Positions 1 to 9,006 of a stretch of 43,360 nucleotides of DNA are shown here, piece after piece. Origin of the DNA: Chlorobiota bacterium (lineage in GTDB: Bacteria; Bacteroidota; Ignavibacteria; OLB7); contig JAGWAZ010000010.1 of assembly GCA_021296135.1 (NCBI GenBank), positions 1-43,360 of the forward strand, read 5' to 3'. The translations under genes were made by a program, and so were the position numbers. The stretch's first letter is position 1, and each line of letters begins with the position of its first letter. The notes below the pieces were generated by a model, which saw only the letters and a program-made list of their open reading frames with translations, was not told the DNA's origin and ran no database searches.

Positions 1-194
1 AGTGTACCAACATGCCGCATGAGAAACTTTTGATAACTTAGCTATCAAGAAAAGCTGTCCAGGAAAACGAGACCAGCTTAAAAATGGTTGTTGAAGGAAC
101 TCGAAAATAGACCCTTAATCCAGTCATGACCCTTTGATTTTTAAATCTTATTTTTATCCATGAGATCAGCGATCAATCACTAATTTCAAGTGTT

Positions 195-710
195 ATGGCG
201 GATCAGAGCGAGGCACCACGCGTTGGTATTATCATGGGGAGCAAGTCGGACTGGCCAACGATGAAAGAGGCCGGGGTAATTCTTGAGGAATTTGGGGTCC
301 CTTATGAGGCGAAGGTGATTTCCGCTCATAGAATGCCGGACGAGATGGCCGAATATGGTCGGACTGCTCAGAAACGTGGAATTCAGGTGATAGTCGCCGG
401 TGCAGGGGGAGCCGCTCATCTTCCAGGTATGACAGCGGCACACTCTTCGGTGCCGGTTATTGGTGTTCCGGTCAAATCGAGTGCTTTGAGCGGGTTAGAC
501 GCGCTTCTTTCGATTGTGCAAATGCCTGGAGGTGTGCCTGTGGCAACAGTAGCCATTGGTGGGGCCAAAAATGCCGGATTGCTCGCCATACAGATTCTTG
601 GACTGGAGGATGCCGATCTTCATCGGAAAATCATTGTCTACAAAGAACAACTTGCTTCTGTAGCACGGGCTATGAACGAGGAAATTTTGCGGGATATAGA
701 GAATACATAG
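195..710 (+). CDS. purE: N5-carboxyaminoimidazole ribonucleotide mutase (PurE)
   Basis: 171 aa; PurE signatures [67 protein letters not shown]. Confidence 0.97.
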   Translation: MADQSEAPRVGIIMGSKSDWPTMKEAGVILEEFGVPYEAKVISAHRMPDEMAEYGRTAQKRGIQVIVAGAGGAAHLPGMTAAHSSVPVIGVPVKSSALSGLDALLSIVQMPGGVPVATVAIGGAKNAGLLAIQILGLEDADLHRKIIVYKEQLASVARAMNEEILRDIENT

Positions 711-1086
711 ACTTGCGGTAGGAAAATAATTGCTTCTTTTATCGGCTTTATTCTCCTCCAATTCTAAATCTTGACCCAGTTATACCGTGACAAGGCTTCA
801 CATCAGGTGAACCGAGTTCACGGAGGAGAGAGGAATTCCGTAACTCTTTCCTACACTCTCAGGATTCCTGTTTCTGGCACTCAAATTGCACTGGTTTCTG
901 TGATACAACCCACGTCATCGATCAAAACAGGGGGTAAATTTCTTCTGTTGGGAGTGGGGAAATTTGAAAATGGAACCGTAGTCTACGAACGTTTGAAATC
1001 GCGGAATTCATTGCAGGAGAAGAGAAATCGCGGTATATTTGCGTTTCGCCTGCTTTGCGGAAGCGTTCGGCAGGTGCTAATCGTAT

Positions 1087-1160
1087 GCGCCCGTAGCTCA
1101 ACTGGATAGAGCATCAGATTCCGGTTCTGAAGGTTAGGGGTTCAAGTCCCTTCGGGCGTG
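1087..1160 (+). tRNA. tRNA-Arg (anticodon CCG)
   Basis: Cloverleaf folds by eye: acceptor GCGCCCG/CGGGCGT, D stem GCTC/GAGC, anticodon stem TCAGA/TCTGA with loop TTCCGGT, T arm AGGGG-TTCAAGT-CCCTT, discriminator G followed by CACCA. Confidence 0.93.
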
Positions 1161-1227
1161 CACCATAGAGCAGCCAGAACAGAAGAACGATATTCAGTAC
1201 TAACGATTCAGGAAGAAGAGAAAGATC

Positions 1228-1932
1228 ATGGCGGAAAGGCCATTGAAAATAAAGGGACCGGAACGAATTGAACGGCATGAGGCCGGAGCCAGTTCATCCT
1301 TATTGGATGGGAAGATCAAGCTGCTCGGGATTCTTGGCGTAGTTATTCTCGTGGTTGCAGGAGGTTGGTTTTTCCTGAATCGCCAAGCAAAGGCCAATAA
1401 CGTTGAAGCCGAGATTGCTCTTGGCCGCGTAGCTCCCTATGTAGAAGGTGGTGAGTATGAGAAGGCCATCAGTGGGGATCAGTCCATTCTTATAGATGGA
1501 CGTCCGATGTTGGGGCTTGCCGATATTGTTGATCGGTATGGATCAACCAATGCAGGCAGACGGGCAGCGCTCATGCTTGGCAATGCTTACATGGCTACAG
1601 AAAAACGTGCGGAAGCTGCCAACGCATATCAGATTGCAGCAGAGGCTGATCATAAGATGGCTCGTGCGGCAGCTCTTGCTGGAATTGCGTCAGTAGCTGA
1701 AACTGAAGGAAAGTATGAAGAGGCTGCGGCGCGATATGATGAGGCTGCAGCTCTTTTTCAATCGGAAGTTGCACGCCCACTCTACCTGTTTGGTGCTGCC
1801 AAAAACTATGAGATCGCCGCAAAGAATAAAGAGGCGATCGAGCGTTATCGTGAGATCGCTATTGAATACCCCACGTCGGAACAAAACACTATTGCCCGGC
1901 TTGCGCTGGCGCGACATGGCGTGGAAATATAA
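1228..1932 (+). CDS. Membrane-anchored tetratricopeptide-repeat protein (YfgM-like architecture)
   Basis: Single N-terminal TM (LLGILGVVILVVAGGWFFL) followed by TPR-like helices (ALMLGNAYMATEKRAEAANAYQIAAE, KYEEAAARYDEAAALF, NKEAIERYREIAIEYP). Confidence 0.75.
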   Translation: MAERPLKIKGPERIERHEAGASSSLLDGKIKLLGILGVVILVVAGGWFFLNRQAKANNVEAEIALGRVAPYVEGGEYEKAISGDQSILIDGRPMLGLADIVDRYGSTNAGRRAALMLGNAYMATEKRAEAANAYQIAAEADHKMARAAALAGIASVAETEGKYEEAAARYDEAAALFQSEVARPLYLFGAAKNYEIAAKNKEAIERYREIAIEYPTSEQNTIARLALARHGVEI

Positions 1933-2102
1933 AAGGAGTTTCATCCAAACGTTAATGTTAATCAGGAACACTCAGAGGATTATTCATGACAGTTGAGACC
2001 CCTTGCCTGTCGCCGATCAGTGGCGACACTCTATATCTCGAAGAATTGTCTCGAAAGAACATATATCTTCAATTATTCGGTTTTCTTATTTCAGGAGGAA
2101 CC

Positions 2103-5100
2103 ATGCGACGTTTCTTGAAGGCACTACTCCTGTTTGTGATGTCTGTTGCGGTCGGCCAAAGCGTTTACGCGCAAGTTAAGCCGATTGTGCAGGTTGCCGG
2201 ACGTCTCGGCCAATCGGAGTATCGCGTCTTTACAAAGGACACACTCTATCAGATCGCTGGTGACTATCATGTCTCCGGTCTTCTGGTTATTGAGCCTGGA
2301 ACTACAGTCGAGTGGCTGCCCGACGGTCGCCTTATCGACTCAGTTGGTGGCAAGATCATCGCGGACGGTGAGCTTGACGCTATCTGGGATGGCAATACTG
2401 CGGCGGTGACTTCGTTCTCCGCACGCTATTGTGATTTGGATTATATCCGTGCTCACGTCACGATAACGGGGCGACCCGAGTATACTGCACAAGGAGGTCC
2501 GAACGGTTCACCTAACTGGGTGAATTACGCTTCACATCTCCTTTTCTATTATGCAAACAACTTGCAGCACTGTGCGACTGATCCGAACCTCAAGTTCCTT
2601 CAGTACAAGCGCGACGTTCAGCGCCAGCCGATCATCTTCCGTGGACGTCCGGTCAACCAGAACTCCGAAGAGTGGGGACACATCGTGATTCTCCCTGGTG
2701 CCGATACCGCTGTATTCCGGAATGTTCAGTTTGTGAACTTCCGCAAGGATACCGGTGTTGTCCGCAATCAGCAGTTTTACAACCCGACGCCAGCACAGGG
2801 ATATGATAATCAGCAGATCAATGCTGCGGATATCCTCAACAAGAAGATGCGGAGACTGACATCAGGTGGTGGTGGTGCTCTCACAACCTTCTCGTCAAAG
2901 ACGTGGATTCTTAACAGTCGCTTCGACAGTAACATGGCGCGTTACCATGGTGGTGCGTTGCAGCTGTTACAGGCTCCTTGGGATCAAAATGTGGAGAATT
3001 CCGGGGCGCGTTCGTTCTTCCCGCACGATCCTTCGCTGGGAAGTGCGCATGACTTGAATACGTATCCGGCAGGCGACCTGAATTCTTACCTGGATACCAT
3101 TGATCAGTACGGCAGCTTTATCTCGACTCCGTTCGGATCGATTCCGAGGATGCGGATAACTTCGCCGAACAGCGGCCCGGTCCAATACCGTATGCTGTAT
3201 GACGACGGTCGACAGGCTGCGAACATGGGGCGCATTCGTCGTCTCTATTTCCGTGATAACCGTGCGATGGTCATCAGCGCTCTTCGCGACATCAACGGGT
3301 ATCGTGATGATCCGACGAACCCGCCACCAGTCATCAACGACGGCTTCATTGGCGGTATAGCAAAAAATGAGGCGTATGGTGGAGCGCTTTATATCTCTGG
3401 TCGTCGTTACGACACGATATACTTCGGTAACGGTCTCGCTCTGTCGTTAATGACAAATGGGGTGGTTTCCGATCCGACCGATACAATGGTCTTCGAGCGT
3501 AACTATGCTGCGAACTTCCAACGCGATTCCACTGGCGGTGCTAAGGGTGGTGCTATTTATGTAGATGACAGCACGGCACTCGACTTGGGTCTGTCGCGTT
3601 TTAATGACAACTTCACAGCAACACCGAACGTGCCGGCAACCGATTGGTATCGTCGCTCGCATATGTCGCAAGGTGGCGGTATTTATATGGCCAAGGCTTC
3701 GCCGTATCTGCGGATTCGTGACAACGTCAGCTTCATAGGCAACCGCTCCGGTCAGGGTGGTGCAATCTATGTTGAAGCGATTGTCAATCCATTCGGTAAG
3801 AATATTGCGATCTACGATCCGTTCCTCTCGCCGGAGATCCTCGGCAGAGACGATATCTACTTTATCAACAACAAGGCTGAGTATGATGGTGGTGCTATAT
3901 ACACCATGCGCAACATGGTTGTGCAGGGTCGATTCATTACCACGTTCGATTCGGCTTCTGGTGGTTTGATAGATCGTCGAATCCTCTTCGATAGCAACGC
4001 AGCCGGTCTTGCCGGTGGCGCTATTGCTATTGACAATCAGACGAACCACTCGATCACGCTTGAGAGCAATGCGCGTGTTCTGAACACTCTCTTCAGCTAT
4101 AATGCTGCGGGTGATTCGGCACGCGTTGACGACACGCGTCTGATCAAGTATTACGATCCACTTGCCAACCCGGCCAACCCGACGAATCCGTACAGCGTTA
4201 CTACGCTAGCTGATCGGTATCAGTTGCCGGAGTCGATCCGGGATGAGATCCTGGGTGGTGGTGCGATCTACTCACGTTATGGCAATACAAATCTCTTCCG
4301 TGCTGTTGAATTCCTGAGCAACTGGACAATCGACGGAAACGGCGGTGCTATCTCGATGATTACACCGGTTGAGACGAATCGCTACTTCCTGGCTCATGGA
4401 GATGCAGCGTATGCGTACTCATCGAGTTTCCCCGGTGGTAGTGCACTGCCGTTTGATGACGGACCTGAGCCTTCTGATATGCGCTATATGACGCGCTTCC
4501 TGAAGAACAAGGCTGTCAAGGGGAGTGCACCGTTCCGTGCCCATCCTCGTGATACCACGACGCTGGTCGAGAATACACTGAATGATCCGTATCGTAACGG
4601 TACGGGCCTTGGTGGTGCGATTTACCTGAACGATCGCTTGCAGCCAGTCGGTGGAGCGCCTGGCTTCCCACGTGAGGACTCAGTGATTCTGCATCGTGTA
4701 CGTATCCAGGGTGGTACGGCATACTCGGGCGCAGCAGTCTACTCAGACAACTATGATTTGAAGGTCACCTTCTCCCGTTCGTTGATTGCCAACAACATGG
4801 CAGTCTCAACGGAGGGACGCAACGTTGATACCTTCGCAAATCAGACGTCACCTGCAGCGTCTCGTACAGCAGGGGCAATCCTGTATGGTGAGGTTATCGG
4901 CCCAATGCCTTTGATGGATTTTCATACGGGAGCCAACTCGATTTACGACAACGATGCTCGTTACCTCGTCCGCGTAGCCGATGCTCCTCAGGGAACATTC
5001 GGGTTGGGCGAAAGTGGTGCAGACACTCTTCGCGGAAACTTCTGGGGAGAAGTGCAGGCACCGGTAACAACGATTCTGCCAACAGGCACTCAACAGGAGA

Positions 5101-8100
5101 CCTTCTTTATTCAGGGAGAGAGTTGCTCGCTGCCATTGAAACCAGGTGGGGCTGTCAATGAGCAGGGGCCATTTGAATCGAAGCATGTCTACGAATATAC
5201 ACCGGTCCCTTACGGAATGATTCCGGATACTCTTCTTATTGAGGGGCGTGTCTATGATATCTACGACAAGGGACTTGACATCCGTGCGGTTGATTATTCT
5301 GGTCCACGTATGGCACCAGCCGAGGACTTCTCAGTTGGTATTCCACCGGTACTTCGTCAGTATCCGGCTGGAAGTGTCTACGAGGGCAAGGTTGTACGCC
5401 GTCTGACTCGCGATCCGTTTAAGGCTGAGACAGACACTACATATGCAAAACTGATGAGTGAGTTCTTTGGCAATCATCCGATTGGTTATCCGCTCTTCCT
5501 TGAGGCACGAGCCGGTTACCTGGGTGATCTGAATACCGATAACAACGATTCATGCTCGTTGAACCACACAGTCATGCTCGTTATCAACGCAGAGACTGGT
5601 GAGTTCATCCGCTCGAATCTGAAACAGTATCAGGAGGGTGATCCTCGCTTCTGGTCACGTGTCGAGTTCGTACCCGATTCTATCAACCGGGACGTACTTG
5701 GTCGTCGTGCAACAGAGCGTCGTGCAGCATTCTCGATTGGTGAGCTGTATCGCTTGACCCCTGCTTACTACATAGAGCAGGGTGCATCGCTTGAGCAGGC
5801 TCGCTTCTTCGCAGCACGCTACGAGGATTCGGTTGCGTTGGATGGACGTCGTTATGGAGGAGCACCGAACATTCTTGGTGGCCCGACTTTTAATTATGTC
5901 AATCGTCCGAATTCGCCAACATTTGTAGACATATACGCAGGTGAGCGCTACCATGCACTTCCTGTGAAGACGGGGGATCGCATCTGGGTGATTTCGCGTA
6001 CAATGCTTTGGAACACTGATAGTAGCCGTACATGGGTTGAGAACATCTCACGCTTTACCGGTATGGAGTTCCTTATTGATGCTGGCAACAGCGTTCTGGC
6101 TCCGCTCCTGCGTGGTCAGGCAGAGTTGCGCAACACGCTTTTCCTCTGGGAGGATCGGGTTTATGAGAGCGATTCTACCGGACGTAGGGAGTCGCCAATC
6201 TTGGAAGTGACAGCAAATGACACGAACAACTTCTACGATCCACGTTCACTCTTCTACCCGGATCGCTATACAGGTCTGCGGTATGAGTGGACGCCGTTGG
6301 TCGAGACTCCTGGCTTTGCACCATCGCCGAGCACGGATCCGGCTGTAAGCCGTCTGGCGTCATGGTTGAGGGCAGATACGGTCTATCCGGCCAATGTTGA
6401 TCCAGCCGCGATTCAACGTGATATAGTACATGAATGGGGCTTCATCCGCTTCTGGGGTAATCCACATAATCCGGATGTTGTACCTGGTGGTGAATTGCTC
6501 GAGGTCAACGTCTCGAATTATCCACCAGACCAGCGGACAATCGACAGTCTGAAGGGTCTTGTCGGGATCGACACAGTTGCAAGCTACATCTTCCTGTATC
6601 CGCCGTACTTCAACTGTCAGGTCTACGATCCGGTTAATGCGCGGTACTTGCAGCAGGATACGGTTAATATCAGCTCGGCAAGCACAGCTACCTATCGTCT
6701 GCGCATCTTCGTACAGGATTCAATTCCGGTCGAGTTGAACAGTGTTCCTGGTTGCTGGGATCCGGCACGCAATCTTGTGATTGCTCAGTGGACCGATGAG
6801 TTACGATTCAACTATGATATCAATACTGATGACGAGGTTGAGGACAGATCTGCCGAGGCAGAGTCCTGGGACTTCCGCTACGGACGTACCACATATGGCT
6901 TTGTCTTTACGCAGGGGAACACGGGCACAACTGACGATGTGACGGAGGTTCGCCCGGTCTGGCTTGCTGATCAATATCTGAGCGATGTTAATCATGCAGT
7001 TGACAACGGGGCTACAGTGTTGCAGACAGGCAACATCATTGTTCGACTTGACTCAACTGAGGCGGATGGTCTGTTGCAAAATCCTGGACAGGCGAATAAC
7101 ACATACAACCTTGATTCTGTCTTCACAGTTATTGTGAACGATGGACATACGGGTAATAACAAGTTTGACTTCAGAGTTCTGGTTAATGCTCAGCCACGGC
7201 TTCTGCCAAGTGCAAGTGGCGACTTTATACTACCGAACGCTAAGGAGGACTTCGATTATAACCGGACGTTGTTCGACCTGAGCCGTGCGATCAGATCTGA
7301 AGATCGTAACCGTGACCAGCGTCGTCTCTATCAGCTTGTTTATCGCGATGACGCACTGAACGATTCCTCAATTCAGGATGGTGCAGTTGTGAAGGACATG
7401 ACAGTAACAAGCACAGCGACGATTGCGAAGGTTCGCAGGGATACCTGCTATCTCGAAGCAGGCATACTCGACGCACCGAAGACAACGCCAAGCTGGATCA
7501 GCATCAATCCGATCTCGGGTATCCTTTATGGAACACCTGGCCAGAACGATGCTCCACGGACTGATTCAATCACTGTTATCGTAACTGATGAATATGGATT
7601 GAGCGATGTGCGGAGTTATGCAATCACAGTCGACTCAACACAGCACCCGCCGGATCTCCGTGGCTTGCCACCGATTCGCTGTGCTATCGTTGGTCAAGAG
7701 TACAAGGACTCGCTCTGCGTGAGTGACCGTGACTTCGGACGTCTTGCATCGCCAGATAGGGTGAACTTAAAGGCCGTTGGTAAAGTAGCAGGAGAGACGG
7801 ATGTGCCGTTGACCGTTAGTCCATCGACATGGTCAGGGCCACATAATCCGGATACCTGCGTGCCAATCTCGATTAATACTAACGCCATCCCTTCCCAGTT
7901 CGCTGGGCAGAAGATGACTGTTGAGGTGATTGCAGAGGATCAGGCCGGTAACAAGGACACGTTGACCTACGAAGTTGCTGTCAGCGATGTTGTTGACTTT
8001 GAAATGACGGTTCACGTGGAGAACACAAACACAACTGATGGCCATGCGTCACAGGAGCTTGTCTTCGGACTCGCACAGAACGCAACTACGGGTGAGGATT

Positions 8101-8882
8101 CAGCAGATCTCGGTCGGCTTGACGTAAACTACTGTGAGTATGAGCTCCCACTGCTTCCGCCACCGGATGTGTTCGATGCTCGCTGGACAATCCCGAGCCA
8201 AAACGGTATGCTGAGGAACTTCTATCCGACGAATCCGCCGTCAGGTCGGGGGCGTTCAGCATGGAAGGCCTTTGTACAACCAGGTAACTTGCCTGGAGGT
8301 AGCCCATTCTATCCGGTCAGGATCTGCTGGTTATTGAGCGAAGCTGCAACTGCAGATTCAGCATTGACGATCGCCGATCTCCGCAGCGATCTTACTGGCA
8401 GCAACAGAGGGGCTTTCCGTGTCAACATGAAGAACCCGACAGGACATAATGTCTATAGTGTCAACGGTATTCGTATTGAAATCAGCGGTGATAGAGCATG
8501 TGTAGTAGTTCTTGAGCCGGGTATTATCAATGGCTTCCAGATCTTCTACAGCACTGACACAACATCAAGCGTTGAGGATCCGATCGTTGCTGTTGCTGGC
8601 AAGGCTGGATTCCAGCTCGCAGCCAACGTGCCAAACCCGGTAACGAACACGACCGAGATTGCCTTCACGACGCCAACACGTAGTGATGTACGTCTTGAGG
8701 TCTTTGATGTTAACGGTAAGCTTGTCAAGACGTTGTTGAGCAGGTCAGTACCAGCAGGTCGCCAGTCGGTACCATGGGATGGTACGGATAATCGGGGTCG
8801 GAAGGCAGCGAGCGGTACGTATACCTATCGCTTGACTTCAGGCACAACCGTAATAAGCAGAACAATGATTCTGACGAGGTAA
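2103..8882 (+). CDS. Giant secreted protein with GGA(I/L)Y polymorphic-OMP-like/beta-helix repeats, putative Ig-like domain and C-terminal T9SS type A sorting domain
   Basis: ORF 1986..8882; start refined to ATG 2103 behind AGGAGG (2094-2099), giving signal peptide MRRFLKALLLFVMSVAVGQSVYAQ. Repeated GGALY/GGAIY/GGGIY motifs; WISINPISGILYGTPGQND Ig-like; C-term NVPNPVTNTTEIAF...GTYTYRLTSGTTVISRTMILTR. Confidence 0.85.
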   Translation: MRRFLKALLLFVMSVAVGQSVYAQVKPIVQVAGRLGQSEYRVFTKDTLYQIAGDYHVSGLLVIEPGTTVEWLPDGRLIDSVGGKIIADGELDAIWDGNTAAVTSFSARYCDLDYIRAHVTITGRPEYTAQGGPNGSPNWVNYASHLLFYYANNLQHCATDPNLKFLQYKRDVQRQPIIFRGRPVNQNSEEWGHIVILPGADTAVFRNVQFVNFRKDTGVVRNQQFYNPTPAQGYDNQQINAADILNKKMRRLTSGGGGALTTFSSKTWILNSRFDSNMARYHGGALQLLQAPWDQNVENSGARSFFPHDPSLGSAHDLNTYPAGDLNSYLDTIDQYGSFISTPFGSIPRMRITSPNSGPVQYRMLYDDGRQAANMGRIRRLYFRDNRAMVISALRDINGYRDDPTNPPPVINDGFIGGIAKNEAYGGALYISGRRYDTIYFGNGLALSLMTNGVVSDPTDTMVFERNYAANFQRDSTGGAKGGAIYVDDSTALDLGLSRFNDNFTATPNVPATDWYRRSHMSQGGGIYMAKASPYLRIRDNVSFIGNRSGQGGAIYVEAIVNPFGKNIAIYDPFLSPEILGRDDIYFINNKAEYDGGAIYTMRNMVVQGRFITTFDSASGGLIDRRILFDSNAAGLAGGAIAIDNQTNHSITLESNARVLNTLFSYNAAGDSARVDDTRLIKYYDPLANPANPTNPYSVTTLADRYQLPESIRDEILGGGAIYSRYGNTNLFRAVEFLSNWTIDGNGGAISMITPVETNRYFLAHGDAAYAYSSSFPGGSALPFDDGPEPSDMRYMTRFLKNKAVKGSAPFRAHPRDTTTLVENTLNDPYRNGTGLGGAIYLNDRLQPVGGAPGFPREDSVILHRVRIQGGTAYSGAAVYSDNYDLKVTFSRSLIANNMAVSTEGRNVDTFANQTSPAASRTAGAILYGEVIGPMPLMDFHTGANSIYDNDARYLVRVADAPQGTFGLGESGADTLRGNFWGEVQAPVTTILPTGTQQETFFIQGESCSLPLKPGGAVNEQGPFESKHVYEYTPVPYGMIPDTLLIEGRVYDIYDKGLDIRAVDYSGPRMAPAEDFSVGIPPVLRQYPAGSVYEGKVVRRLTRDPFKAETDTTYAKLMSEFFGNHPIGYPLFLEARAGYLGDLNTDNNDSCSLNHTVMLVINAETGEFIRSNLKQYQEGDPRFWSRVEFVPDSINRDVLGRRATERRAAFSIGELYRLTPAYYIEQGASLEQARFFAARYEDSVALDGRRYGGAPNILGGPTFNYVNRPNSPTFVDIYAGERYHALPVKTGDRIWVISRTMLWNTDSSRTWVENISRFTGMEFLIDAGNSVLAPLLRGQAELRNTLFLWEDRVYESDSTGRRESPILEVTANDTNNFYDPRSLFYPDRYTGLRYEWTPLVETPGFAPSPSTDPAVSRLASWLRADTVYPANVDPAAIQRDIVHEWGFIRFWGNPHNPDVVPGGELLEVNVSNYPPDQRTIDSLKGLVGIDTVASYIFLYPPYFNCQVYDPVNARYLQQDTVNISSASTATYRLRIFVQDSIPVELNSVPGCWDPARNLVIAQWTDELRFNYDINTDDEVEDRSAEAESWDFRYGRTTYGFVFTQGNTGTTDDVTEVRPVWLADQYLSDVNHAVDNGATVLQTGNIIVRLDSTEADGLLQNPGQANNTYNLDSVFTVIVNDGHTGNNKFDFRVLVNAQPRLLPSASGDFILPNAKEDFDYNRTLFDLSRAIRSEDRNRDQRRLYQLVYRDDALNDSSIQDGAVVKDMTVTSTATIAKVRRDTCYLEAGILDAPKTTPSWISINPISGILYGTPGQNDAPRTDSITVIVTDEYGLSDVRSYAITVDSTQHPPDLRGLPPIRCAIVGQEYKDSLCVSDRDFGRLASPDRVNLKAVGKVAGETDVPLTVSPSTWSGPHNPDTCVPISINTNAIPSQFAGQKMTVEVIAEDQAGNKDTLTYEVAVSDVVDFEMTVHVENTNTTDGHASQELVFGLAQNATTGEDSADLGRLDVNYCEYELPLLPPPDVFDARWTIPSQNGMLRNFYPTNPPSGRGRSAWKAFVQPGNLPGGSPFYPVRICWLLSEAATADSALTIADLRSDLTGSNRGAFRVNMKNPTGHNVYSVNGIRIEISGDRACVVVLEPGIINGFQIFYSTDTTSSVEDPIVAVAGKAGFQLAANVPNPVTNTTEIAFTTPTRSDVRLEVFDVNGKLVKTLLSRSVPAGRQSVPWDGTDNRGRKAASGTYTYRLTSGTTVISRTMILTR

Positions 8883-8905
8883 CACCAGAGCCATACTCCG
8901 CATAC

Positions 8906-8934
8906 CAGGGACGACCAAAGCTGTCGTCCCTGGG
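8906..8934 (+). terminator. Intergenic hairpin (no strong U tract)
   Basis: CCAGGGACGAC-caaagct-GTCGTCCCTGG, 11-bp perfect stem 24 nt after the stop of the giant ORF. Confidence 0.55.
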
Positions 8935-9006
8935 AAAAGCGGAACTGAATGCGTATAAATCATGACAGATACAGTATACAAAAACAACAATCAGAGGAGA
9001 GATAAC

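Noticed and set aside
771-1109. 112-aa plus-strand ORF between purE and the TPR gene
   Set aside because: Overlaps the tRNA-Arg gene (1087-1160), no recognizable domain, weak initiation context; most likely chance.
3447-4049. 200-aa minus-strand ORF inside the giant gene
   Set aside because: Antisense reading of the beta-helix repeats; no signal peptide, RBS or domain.
2866-8728. Numerous antisense and out-of-frame ORFs inside the giant T9SS gene
   Set aside because: Low-complexity or basic translations with no family resemblance; explained by GC bias of a long real ORF.
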